Origin: Spirochaetaceae bacterium
Lineage (GTDB): Bacteria; Spirochaetota; Spirochaetia; Spirochaetales_E; Spirochaetaceae_B
Length of the DNA: 11,411 nt
NCBI GenBank assembly: GCA_003249275.1
Contig: QKJO01000098.1
Span: 1 to 11,411 of the forward strand
Reading direction: 5' to 3'
Shown: positions 1-6,631 of the stretch, piece after piece
Position numbering within the stretch: position 1 is the stretch's first letter
Layout: each line of letters opens with the position of its first letter
Made by a program: the position numbers and the translations under genes
Notes under the pieces: model-generated
Seen by the model: the letters and a program-made list of their open reading frames with translations, nothing else
Databases searched by the model: none
Told to the model about the DNA's origin: nothing

Positions 1-522
1 TACTCCAACACCGGTGGACAGGCTTCCAAGTCTACTCCCATCGCCGCCGTTGCCAACTTTGCAGCTGCCGGTATGAGACTGGGCAAAAAGAACATGAGCC
101 TCATGGCCATGAGCTACGGTTACGTTTACGTAGCCTCCATCGCTCTGGGTTCCAACAGACAGCATGCTCAGAAAGCCCTTATGGAAGCGGCAGCCTACGA
201 CGGTCCCTCCATCATCTTTGCCTACGCACCCTGTATCGCTCACGGTATCGACATGATGAAGACACAGACCGAAGAAAAGAGAGCCGTTGACTGCGGTTAC
301 TGGCCTCTGTACCGCTACAACCCCGCTATGGAAGAAGGAAAGAAGTTCTCCTGGGATGCCAAAGATCCTACAGAAAACTTCCAGGATTTCATCCGCAGCG
401 AAAGACGCTACACTGCTCTTCTCAAGACAGCGCCCTCTGAAGCCGAGGCACTCTATGCCGAAGCGGAAAAGGATGCCAAAAAGAGATGGGATTTCTTCAA
501 GAAAATCGGAGAGATCATGTAA
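1..522 (+). CDS. nifJ: Pyruvate:ferredoxin (flavodoxin) oxidoreductase, C-terminal fragment
   Basis: This is the last 173 codons of a gene that begins before the window; the frame is open from base 1 and ends with TAA at 520-522. PFOR oxidatively decarboxylates pyruvate to acetyl-CoA and passes electrons to ferredoxin or flavodoxin in the cytoplasm. The fragment starts inside the thiamine-diphosphate-binding domain with YSNTGGQASKSTP, a near-invariant PFOR block, followed by the GMRLGKK and MSYGYVYVASIALGSN stretches and the PSIIFAYAPCIAHGIDM block typical of this region. The tail (FQDFIRSERRYTALLKTAP, then a charged helix) matches the usual PFOR C-terminus, so the 3' end looks intact. Codon choice is strongly biased (GGT, GCT, TAC, AAC, CTG), unlike the other genes here, which fits a highly expressed central enzyme. 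I recognise the family from motifs; preference for pyruvate over another 2-oxoacid is inferred. Confidence 0.95.
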   Translation, partial: YSNTGGQASKSTPIAAVANFAAAGMRLGKKNMSLMAMSYGYVYVASIALGSNRQHAQKALMEAAAYDGPSIIFAYAPCIAHGIDMMKTQTEEKRAVDCGYWPLYRYNPAMEEGKKFSWDAKDPTENFQDFIRSERRYTALLKTAPSEAEALYAEAEKDAKKRWDFFKKIGEIM

Positions 523-595
523 GTTTTCTGCTGATGCAGAAACGGAGCAAACCGGAAAGCCGTTCCCCCCGGGGAGCTGCTTTCTGTTTATATAG

Positions 596-628
596 AAAAA
601 GCAGACCTTCGGGTCTGCTTTTTTTTTT
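596..628 (+). terminator. Rho-independent terminator after the PFOR gene, possibly bidirectional
   Basis: GCAGACC (601-607), a TTCG tetraloop (608-611) and GGTCTGC (612-618) form a perfect 7-bp stem, followed by ten T (619-628). Five A (596-600) precede the stem, so on the minus strand the same hairpin is followed by five T and could also end the ktrA transcript, whose stop codon lies about 55 bases away. UUCG is an unusually stable tetraloop. Confidence 0.93.
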
Positions 629-673
629 GGATAACTTACGATCAGGGGAAAGGCAGGTTCGGGAAAGAGATTG

Positions 674-1387
674 TCAGCGGGAGAAAAGCCTTGCGAATAC
701 GGAACCCATACCGGGTTTCTTCGCCGTAATGGGGGTATCGGAAAACAGCCTGACATCCTTTTCAGCTCCGGCTATAAGAAGGATATCATCCTCTTTGAAG
801 ATATAATCGGGTGAGACAAATCTGTAGCCGTTTTCGGCGGAACTGCCTCTGAGACCTACGACATTGAGATTCTTTTCATCCCGAATACCCGCCTCCATCA
901 GCTTTTTACCCACCACAGAGGGGGGAGCCTTCACTTCCGCGAGGACCATCTCGGGGCTGAGGGGGATGTAGCTGAGGAGATGGGAGGAGAGGAGAAGCGG
1001 AGCAAGCCTGATGGCGGCTTCCCGGTTGGGATAGACGATATGCTCCGCCCCGACCATACGCAGAATCTCACCGTGTTCATCCGTTTCCGCCCTGACAAAG
1101 ATCTTTTTGACGCCCATCTTTTTCAGATAGTTGGTCACCAGAATGGAAACCTCGATCCTGTCGCCCGGATCAACAATGACCGCATCGATATCCGCCGGAA
1201 TCAGGCGCTGAATTGTAGATTCGTTGAGGACATCGGCGATAAAGGAACGGTTGACCCTGTCTTTGTAGGCATTGATGGTTTCAGGATCCTTGTCGATCAG
1301 CAGGATTTCGCAATCGGTGGATTCCAGCTGTTCCAGTATTCTCAGTGTAAATGAGCTTAAACCAATGATGGCCAGTTGTTTCTTCAT
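674..1387 (-). CDS. ktrA: KtrA/TrkA-type RCK regulatory subunit of K+ uptake channel
   Basis: The 237-residue cytoplasmic protein has the KtrA layout. Residues 1 to about 125 are an RCK_N Rossmann domain: beta-strand LAIIGL, acidic residue Asp32 in LLIDKDPE, and the MGVKKIFVRAETDEHGEILRMVGA block. Residues about 140-222 form the RCK_C ligand-binding domain. In the family such proteins ring the cytoplasmic face of KtrB and gate it by nucleotide binding. Its ATG overlaps the ktrB stop by 4 bp (ATGA), so the two are translationally coupled; a GAGG lies 10 bases upstream. Odd point: the glycine-rich loop, normally GxGxxG (GLGRFG in Bacillus KtrA), reads GLSSFT, so the second and third glycines are Ser11 and Thr14. 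Nucleotide binding may therefore differ. The length is normal for the family. Confidence 0.9.
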   Translation of the reverse strand: MKKQLAIIGLSSFTLRILEQLESTDCEILLIDKDPETINAYKDRVNRSFIADVLNESTIQRLIPADIDAVIVDPGDRIEVSILVTNYLKKMGVKKIFVRAETDEHGEILRMVGAEHIVYPNREAAIRLAPLLLSSHLLSYIPLSPEMVLAEVKAPPSVVGKKLMEAGIRDEKNLNVVGLRGSSAENGYRFVSPDYIFKEDDILLIAGAEKDVRLFSDTPITAKKPGMGSVFARLFSR

Positions 1388-2721
1388 CCTATCAGCACCT
1401 CACCTTCGGGATAGCGTATATTGTATATGGTTTCCGGCCTTGTGACCGGAATAATGATAGCGAACAGTCCGATACGACCGGCAAACATTGTACAGATCAG
1501 GACCAGTTTACTCAGTTCTCCCAGGTCCGCCGTGATCCCCATGGAGAGGCCGACGGTTCCCAGTGCGGAAACGCATTCGAAGAGGATCTCCTGAAAACCG
1601 AAAGATTCGGACCATCGGAGAGATTCGAACAGGGAAACCAGAAAGACACTGAGAACCAGAATGGTCATGGCTTTCATGAAGTACAGTGATGCTTTGCTGA
1701 GAAGGTCACGGCTGATCCTTCTCTTCAGAAAGGGAACCTCCCCGTTGTCGTCGATTCCCTTGACCATGATCAGAAAGAGGAGAAAGGCGGTAGAAACCTT
1801 CAGCCCCCCCGCCGTGGAGCCGGATCCTCCGCCGATCAGCATCAGCACTATATTCAGGATATAGGAGGGAGCCGAATAGCCCGACTGTTCCACCGTGTTG
1901 AATCCGGCGGTTCTCGTGGTGATGGATTGAAACAGGGCCGCAGCCAGAGCATCAGGGGTATTCATATCCCCGAAAAGACGGTTTCTCTCCACAAGAAAGT
2001 AGACTGTGAATCCGAACACCAGCAGAATCCCCGTACAGAGGATCATGACCTTTGTGTGATACCTGAGCCGGACCTTGCGGGGAGACTGTATCTTTCGGAA
2101 CAGATTCCAGAGGACCATGAACCCCAGGCCTCCGGTTACAATCATCAGGGCGACTCCTGTCATGACCAGAGGGTTGTTACGGAATCCGGTCAGGCTGTCG
2201 GGATAGAGGGAAAATCCCGCGTTGCAGAAGGCGGAGATACCGTGGAACACGGACGAATAGAACGGGTGATCCACTCCCTGCCGCAGCATGCCTGCAAAAA
2301 TAATCAGGATTCCCGTCAGCTCGATCAATAAAGTGGAAACCAGAATTCTCCTGACAATCTTTTCCGGTCTCTGAATATGCTCGGAACCGTAGTATTCCTG
2401 AATGATGGCCATGTTGCTGAATGAGAACCGGCTGCCCGGAAAAAAGAGGTAAACCGTGGAAAAGGTAATGAATCCCAGGCCGCCCGACTGGATCAGGAAG
2501 AGAATGACCAGCTGACCCGGCCGGGAGAACTGATCCGTGGGTATGGTCGACAAACCGGTCACACAGACGGCGGAAACCGCGGTAAACAGAGCGTCGAGAA
2601 CGGGGATGGACCCGAACCTGCCTGAGGAGGGAAGCAGAAGAAGACCCCACCCCGCCAGAATCAGGGTCAGAAAGTAGAGGAACAGGATCTGTTTATCCGA
2701 CAGATAGAGTTTTTTTCTCAT
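1384..2721 (-). CDS. ktrB: KtrB/TrkH-family potassium channel subunit
   Basis: This 445-residue integral membrane protein moves K+ (in some relatives Na+-coupled) across the cytoplasmic membrane. It has the four repeated membrane-pore-membrane units of the SKT superfamily. The four selectivity-filter turns are visible, each with its glycine: TGLS (55-58), NAGFS (167-171), TAGFN (271-275) and TVGLS (389-393). A flexible gating loop rich in Gly/Ser lies at 297-310 (GGGSGSTAGGLKVS), and an AGRIGL segment with the conserved membrane-embedded arginine at 414-419. The length fits KtrB rather than the longer TrkH. The gene sits between the YtfJ-like gene (17 bp gap) and ktrA (4 bp overlap), so all three probably share one transcript. 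No good SD precedes the ATG (an AGGGG lies 14 bases away), so translation may depend on the upstream gene. Confidence 0.93.
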   Translation of the reverse strand: MRKKLYLSDKQILFLYFLTLILAGWGLLLLPSSGRFGSIPVLDALFTAVSAVCVTGLSTIPTDQFSRPGQLVILFLIQSGGLGFITFSTVYLFFPGSRFSFSNMAIIQEYYGSEHIQRPEKIVRRILVSTLLIELTGILIIFAGMLRQGVDHPFYSSVFHGISAFCNAGFSLYPDSLTGFRNNPLVMTGVALMIVTGGLGFMVLWNLFRKIQSPRKVRLRYHTKVMILCTGILLVFGFTVYFLVERNRLFGDMNTPDALAAALFQSITTRTAGFNTVEQSGYSAPSYILNIVLMLIGGGSGSTAGGLKVSTAFLLFLIMVKGIDDNGEVPFLKRRISRDLLSKASLYFMKAMTILVLSVFLVSLFESLRWSESFGFQEILFECVSALGTVGLSMGITADLGELSKLVLICTMFAGRIGLFAIIIPVTRPETIYNIRYPEGEVLIG

Positions 2722-2738
2722 TACCGAATGCAGGACCC

Positions 2739-3239
2739 CTATTTGAGAAGTCCGGAGACGGCGGAAAACTTTTCAGCGGCCACATCGCCTGTCGCCGCAT
2801 AGACGACCTTTCCGGAGGGATTGATGATTAAAAAGGAGGACGTATCGTCCTGAAAATGGAATTTATCCTTCATTTTGCCGTTCCAGTCACCGTAGACCGG
2901 CTGTCTGGATTTCCGGGAATAGTCAACAAGTTTATCCTCCCAGAGCTTTTTGAAGAGACCCACATCTGAACAGTCAACGATGACGATAACCATGGTTGTA
3001 TCCGTATCCAGATCAAGGGACTCAATATATTCCTTCAGGGTTTTGTTGGAATCCAGTTGATTGCGGTCTTCATAAAACAGGAGAACTGTCTGCTCCCGGA
3101 TGTCATTTCTGATAAGCATCTGCCCCGAACCGGAGACAACCGAAAATCCGGGTACTTCTTCACCGGGCTGGATTGAAAATCCCGGCACTGCAAGTGTAAT
3201 GAAGAAAACAGCAAGAAAGGGGAGAATCCGTATTTTCAT
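2739..3239 (-). CDS. Secreted YtfJ-like thioredoxin-fold protein
   Basis: The 166-residue product starts at ATG 3239, because an AAGGAAG SD lies 6 bases upstream and a promoter at 3265-3293 rules out the longer frame starting at 3293. Residues 1-22 look like a Sec signal peptide: MKIR, a hydrophobic core ILPFLAVFFITLAV, then PGFS. There is no lipobox Cys. The mature part begins with a PGEEVPGFSV segment like those of AhpC/TSA-fold proteins and has a TVLLFYED strand. Its end, around SSFLIINPSGKVVYAATGD, resembles the C-terminal part of E. coli YtfJ (SSAIVVLDKDGRV). No CxxC redox pair is present; the only Cys is in VDCSD, so it is probably not a classical disulfide reductase. It is the first gene of the operon with ktrB and ktrA. 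Function is unknown; the YtfJ link is by motif memory only. Confidence 0.72.
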   Translation of the reverse strand: MKIRILPFLAVFFITLAVPGFSIQPGEEVPGFSVVSGSGQMLIRNDIREQTVLLFYEDRNQLDSNKTLKEYIESLDLDTDTTMVIVIVDCSDVGLFKKLWEDKLVDYSRKSRQPVYGDWNGKMKDKFHFQDDTSSFLIINPSGKVVYAATGDVAAEKFSAVSGLLK

Positions 3240-3245
3240 AAAAAT

Positions 3246-3252
3246 CTTCCTT
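3246..3252 (-). promoter_or_regulatory. Ribosome binding site of the YtfJ-like gene
   Basis: AAGGAAG on the minus strand lies 6 bases before ATG 3239. It decides the start: the in-frame ATGs at 3257 and 3293 lack such a site and lie upstream of, or inside, the likely promoter. Confidence 0.7.
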
Positions 3253-3264
3253 ATCATTGACTTG

Positions 3265-3293
3265 ATCTTAGCATATATAAAACCTGTGAACAA
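3265..3293 (-). promoter_or_regulatory. Candidate sigma-70 promoter for the YtfJ-like/ktrB/ktrA operon
   Basis: On the minus strand, TTGTTC (3293-3288) and TAAGAT (3270-3265) are separated by exactly 17 bases that include an AT-rich TATATATG run. Transcription would start near 3258, about 19 bases before the SD-backed ATG at 3239. The -35 matches consensus in only its first three bases, so this is a moderate call. Confidence 0.5.
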
Positions 3294-3335
3294 CTGATCA
3301 CCGGGTTTGGCAGAGGCCTGTAAATTATGATTTCA

Positions 3336-3365
3336 TTGGACCGGAAGACATAAACGGACAATAAT
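3336..3365 (+). promoter_or_regulatory. Candidate promoter for the GH3 gene
   Basis: TTGGAC (3336-3341), an 18-base spacer and AATAAT (3360-3365) would place the start of transcription near 3372, ten bases before the AGGAG. The -10 matches 5 of 6 consensus bases, the -35 only 3. It faces away from the ktr operon promoter. No clear operator palindrome was seen around it. Confidence 0.35.
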
Positions 3366-3394
3366 GAAGAGGAACTCAGACAGGAGTAAGTGTG

Positions 3395-5557
3395 ATGACA
3401 TCCCAATACAAACTTAAACTGTTCGTCAGCCGCAAGATGGACGGAGTGGAAGACGGCGACAGCGTCGCCATGCACAGAGAAAATGTGGAGGATATGGATT
3501 TCAGGGGACTTCCCGATGACGGCAGACCCGGGGAAGAGCTGTGTGACAGCCTGCTTTCGGATATGACCCTGGAGGAAAAAATCCGATTTGCCGGCGGGTA
3601 TAAAAAGCTCGGCATCCACCCTCTTGAAAGGCTGGGTCTTCCCAGCATCTGGTGCAGCGACGCCTCGGCGGGAATGCGCTGCTTCCCCGGCGGAACGGCC
3701 TTTCCGGCTCCCGTCCTGATGGCAGCCACCTGGAACAGGTCTCTGATCAGGAAAATCGGTTCCCATATCGGGGAGGAATTCCGGCACAAGGGGATATCCG
3801 TTCTCCTCGGTCCGGGTGTAAATATCTACAGAGTGCCCACCAACGGACGAAATTTCGAATACATGGGAGAAGACCCCTATCTGGCGGGAAAGATGGCATC
3901 CTCCTATATTCAGGGTGCCCAGGAGAGCGGTGTGATCACCACTGTGAAGCACTTTGCCTGCAACAACTCCGAGTACGACCGTCACAAGCTGAGCAGCAAT
4001 GTGGATGAACGGACTCTGAGGGAAATCTACCTGCTTCCTTTTGAAATGGCTGTGAAAGAGGGAAAAACCCTTGCGGTTATGAGTTCCTACAACCCCGTCA
4101 ACGGTGTCTGGGCCAGTGAAAACCGCCGGCTCCTCACGGAGATCCTCCGGGAAGAGTGGGGTTTCGAGGGCTTCGTCATCTCCGACTGGAACAGCCTTTA
4201 CTCCACTGCCGGAGCCCTGAAAAGCGGACTCAACCTGGAAATGCCATCGGGTAAATGGCTGTCGGAGAAGAAAATAAAAGGTTTGATCAGGAAAGGCATT
4301 GTCTCGGAAGAGGAACTGGATCTATTCATCCGTCCTCTTCTCCTGACCCTGCTGAAAAAGGGGGTATACCATCGTCCTCAGATCGACAGTTCCGCCCGTT
4401 TCTCCTGTCCCGAGCACAGGGAGACGGCTCTGCAGGCTGCCGCCGAGGGTATGGTTCTCCTGAAAAACAGGGATGCCCTTCTTCCCCTGGACAGGGAGAG
4501 AGGGGGAACCATTCTGGTCACCGGACGCATGGCGTCGGGAACGGAAACGGGGGGAGGAGGAAGCAGCTATGTCCATACACAGCGGGGCACTGATTTTCTG
4601 ACGGGACTCAGAAACTTCGACTCCCGCTGGAATGTAGAACATCTGCCCTGGTCGGAAGAGAGGGCTTTCAATGAATCAGACAGGGTCAGAATCAGGAAGG
4701 CGGATATTGTCCTCTATTGCGCCGGATTCAATCACATTGAGGAGAGCGAATGCTGGGACAGGAGCTGGGAACTGCCGGGCAGACAGGGAGAAGAGATAGG
4801 AAACATCGGTCTTCTGAATGAAAATCTCATCGTTACTCTGACCGCCGGCGGGGGCGTAGAGTCCTCTTCCTGGCTGGGAGCGGTCAAGGGACTGATCCAC
4901 ACCTTCTACCTGGGAGAAAGCGCCGGGCCGGCCCTGGCGTCCCTTCTTTTCGGCGAGACCAATCCTTCAGGCCGTCTCCCCTTCACCATGGCGAAAAACT
5001 GGGCCGACTTTGCAAGCACCTCCTTCTATGTCAGCGACCCCGAAAAGACCTCCCCCGGCCAGGTATTCACCGGACAGGGCAACCCGATGGTACGCAGGAT
5101 GAGAACCATGGAGTACGGTGAAGGTCTGAATGTTGGATACCGCCACTTTACGACTTCCCGGACTCAGCCTCAGTTTCCCTTCGGCTACGGACTCTCCTAT
5201 ACAACCTTCGGCTGCCGGTCACTCAAAGTGTCCCTTCCCCTGAAGGAGGACGAGTATGTCACGGCTGTCTGTCAGGTTGAAAATACGGGCGGCCGGGAAG
5301 GCGCCGCCGTTCTGCAGCTCTATGTGCACGACGCAGAGAGCCGGCTCTACAGGCCTGAAAAGGAGCTGAAGGGATTTGAGAAGGTGTTTCTGAAGCCGGG
5401 CAAGTCGGAGAAGGTCTCCTTCAGCCTGAAAAAGAGGGATTTCATGTACTACGATCCCGAGGCTTCCGACTGGGTGCTGGAACCGGGAGAATTTACAATC
5501 ATTCTGGGATTCAGCAGCGGAGAGACAGCCTGTTCCGCCGACATCACTCTCGAGTAG
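3395..5557 (+). CDS. Glycoside hydrolase family 3 beta-glycosidase (beta-glucosidase-like)
   Basis: The 720-residue enzyme hydrolyses terminal beta-linked sugars from short oligosaccharides or glycosides. ATG 3395 is preferred because AGGAG (3382-3386) lies 8 bases before it; an in-frame GTG at 3392 is the alternative. Domains in order: an unmatched N-terminal stretch of about 50 residues; the GH3 N-terminal barrel with RNFEYMGEDPYLAG, the substrate-binding KHFACNNSE block and VISDW, whose Asp264 is the expected nucleophile; the alpha/beta sandwich with a GGGGSSYVH loop; and a C-terminal fibronectin-III-like domain (VENTGGREGAAVLQLYV, LKGFEKVFLKPG). No PA14 insert and no signal peptide are visible, so it should act in the cytoplasm on imported oligosaccharides. 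It is a single gene, not in an operon. Substrate (glucose, xylose or N-acetylglucosamine linkage) cannot be told from this; the layout favours a beta-glucosidase. Confidence 0.92.
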   Translation: MTSQYKLKLFVSRKMDGVEDGDSVAMHRENVEDMDFRGLPDDGRPGEELCDSLLSDMTLEEKIRFAGGYKKLGIHPLERLGLPSIWCSDASAGMRCFPGGTAFPAPVLMAATWNRSLIRKIGSHIGEEFRHKGISVLLGPGVNIYRVPTNGRNFEYMGEDPYLAGKMASSYIQGAQESGVITTVKHFACNNSEYDRHKLSSNVDERTLREIYLLPFEMAVKEGKTLAVMSSYNPVNGVWASENRRLLTEILREEWGFEGFVISDWNSLYSTAGALKSGLNLEMPSGKWLSEKKIKGLIRKGIVSEEELDLFIRPLLLTLLKKGVYHRPQIDSSARFSCPEHRETALQAAAEGMVLLKNRDALLPLDRERGGTILVTGRMASGTETGGGGSSYVHTQRGTDFLTGLRNFDSRWNVEHLPWSEERAFNESDRVRIRKADIVLYCAGFNHIEESECWDRSWELPGRQGEEIGNIGLLNENLIVTLTAGGGVESSSWLGAVKGLIHTFYLGESAGPALASLLFGETNPSGRLPFTMAKNWADFASTSFYVSDPEKTSPGQVFTGQGNPMVRRMRTMEYGEGLNVGYRHFTTSRTQPQFPFGYGLSYTTFGCRSLKVSLPLKEDEYVTAVCQVENTGGREGAAVLQLYVHDAESRLYRPEKELKGFEKVFLKPGKSEKVSFSLKKRDFMYYDPEASDWVLEPGEFTIILGFSSGETACSADITLE

Positions 5558-5578
5558 GGTTTTGCTCTCCGTCGGCCC

Positions 5579-6436
5579 CTATTCCTCGTCAATATCAGGC
5601 AGGGGGAGGACCGCCGTCTTCTCCTTGCTGGAGGATGAGAACTTGAAAACGGGACTCCAGCAGGCCTCTCTGGCGGGAATGGTCATCTCCTCTCCCGTTT
5701 TGGGATTCCGCCCTACCCTGGCCTTCCGGCTGGGTTTGAAGGAGAGGGAGAAACGGCCGAGCCTGCCCAGAGAGACTTTCTTTCCCAGCAGCATTCCCGT
5801 TTCCAGCATGGACACATAGTCGTCCGTCAGCTCAGTCACTTTCTCCCTTGTCAGCCCGCTCTTCCGGGCCAGATAGGAGATAATATTTTTCTTTGTAAAC
5901 TGCTCCGCATCCTGGGCCCCCAGTGAAAGGGTCAGGTCCCGGTTGAGATGGATGAACGAGTTTGTAAGGAACACCGTGGCCTCCCGGACCCTCTTTTCCT
6001 GTTCCTTCGGGGGGACGTCCTCTCCGCACACGACGATTCGGTAGAGGGCGGAGGTGTGTTTCAGGGGACCTTCGGAGAACCGGGCCGGCTGGCCGTAGGC
6101 GGCGGGTCCGGAAAGAGATGTGGCATCGCATCTGAGAATATCCGGCACATCGGTTCTGAGCTTGATGCTGGCGTACTCCATCCAGCGCTCCTGACCGTAT
6201 CCCAGACTTATGAGAGACCCTGAAAAGGTGAGAAACAGCATGCATCGGGGATCTTCAGGGCCGATCTCCTTCTCTTCCTTCATATCCAGAAGCCGGATCT
6301 GTTCGGTAAAGAGCCTCTCCTTTTTCTCCCAGCCCCCGCACAGCCTCTCAAAGGCGTCATCGGTCCTGGTCCACTCCTCATCGGAGCTCTTGAAGATATT
6401 CTGCAGATGCTGTTCCACCAGTTCGGGTATACTCAT
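5579..6436 (-). CDS. HU/IHF-family DNA-binding protein with unrecognised N-terminal domain
   Basis: The product is 285 residues from ATG 6436, chosen because AAGGAG lies 6 bases upstream and a TATAAT box at 6474-6479 would start transcription downstream of the longest start (6475). Residues about 180-270 are a complete HU fold: TKKNIISYLARKSGLTREKV (helices), GKKVSLGRLGRFSL (HU usually has PGFGTF) and the DNA-arm signature RNPKTGEEMTIPA. HU is normally about 90 residues and dimerises to bend DNA. The first 175 residues match nothing I know. They start with a charged helical part (1-60), then an alternating strand/helix part with Cys at 33, 65, 103 and 137. A DNA-binding nucleoid or regulatory role is inferred from the HU domain only. 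The gene stands alone, converging on the GH3 gene with a 21 bp gap and no terminator visible between them. Confidence 0.85.
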   Translation of the reverse strand: MSIPELVEQHLQNIFKSSDEEWTRTDDAFERLCGGWEKKERLFTEQIRLLDMKEEKEIGPEDPRCMLFLTFSGSLISLGYGQERWMEYASIKLRTDVPDILRCDATSLSGPAAYGQPARFSEGPLKHTSALYRIVVCGEDVPPKEQEKRVREATVFLTNSFIHLNRDLTLSLGAQDAEQFTKKNIISYLARKSGLTREKVTELTDDYVSMLETGMLLGKKVSLGRLGRFSLSFKPSRKARVGRNPKTGEEMTIPAREACWSPVFKFSSSSKEKTAVLPLPDIDEE

Positions 6437-6442
6437 ATGTCT

Positions 6443-6448
6443 CTCCTT
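6443..6448 (-). promoter_or_regulatory. Ribosome binding site of the HU fusion gene
   Basis: AAGGAG on the minus strand, 6 bases before ATG 6436. It fixes the start 13 codons inside the longest open frame; the in-frame ATGs at 6457 and 6475 have no comparable site. Confidence 0.8.
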
Positions 6449-6473
6449 ATCCGTCATCGGTCTCTGTATAAAC

Positions 6474-6479
6474 ATTATA
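6474..6479 (-). promoter_or_regulatory. -10 box of the HU fusion gene
   Basis: A perfect TATAAT on the minus strand, placing the start of transcription near 6467, about 31 bases before the start codon. No good -35 is seen at 17 or 18 bases (TCGGTA / ATCGGT), so the promoter may depend on an activator or a different sigma factor. Confidence 0.45.
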
Positions 6480-6531
6480 ATTCATTTCCCCGAAATTACC
6501 GATCATCCCTGATCCCGGACTCACGGATGGC

Positions 6532-6561
6532 AGACAGCCGCCCTTTTAGGCGGTTCTGTCT
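6532..6561. repeat. Inverted repeat/hairpin between the divergent HU-fusion and regulator genes
   Basis: AGACAG-CCGCC (6532-6542), loop CTTTTA (6543-6548) and GGCGG-TT-CTGTCT (6549-6561) form an 11-bp stem interrupted by a 2-base bulge. A five-T run follows on the plus strand at 6566-6570, so it resembles a terminator, but no plus-strand gene ends just upstream. It lies upstream of both promoters and could be an insulator, an operator, or the end of an unseen small RNA. Confidence 0.55.
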
Positions 6562-6595
6562 CTCTTTTTCCGCCGGCAGAGTACCAAAGACGGGC

Positions 6596-6624
6596 CTGTA
6601 ATTTTAAAAAAACCATGCTATACT
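6596..6624 (+). promoter_or_regulatory. Extended -10 promoter of the AraC/sugar-binding regulator
   Basis: TGCTATACT (6616-6624) is an extended -10 (TGn plus 5 of 6 TATAAT bases). CTGTAA at 6596-6601 is a weak -35 at 17 bases, as often seen with extended -10 sites. Counting 7 bases past the box puts +1 at 6631 or 6632, the latter being the A of the start codon, so the mRNA would have no leader. Confidence 0.6.
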
Positions 6625-6631
6625 CTCTGCC

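Noticed and set aside
3240..3293. The 18 extra N-terminal codons of the YtfJ-like protein
   Set aside because: They contain the promoter -10 box and put positively charged and hydrophobic residues ahead of a better signal peptide; the AAGGAAG SD serves ATG 3239.
3254..3985. A 243-codon minus-strand frame overlapping the GH3 gene and the divergent promoter region
   Set aside because: The GH3 frame is unmistakable, and this protein resembles no family and would run through both promoters.
6437..6475. The 13 extra N-terminal codons of the HU fusion
   Set aside because: No SD before ATG 6475 and it lies about where transcription would start; AAGGAG serves ATG 6436.
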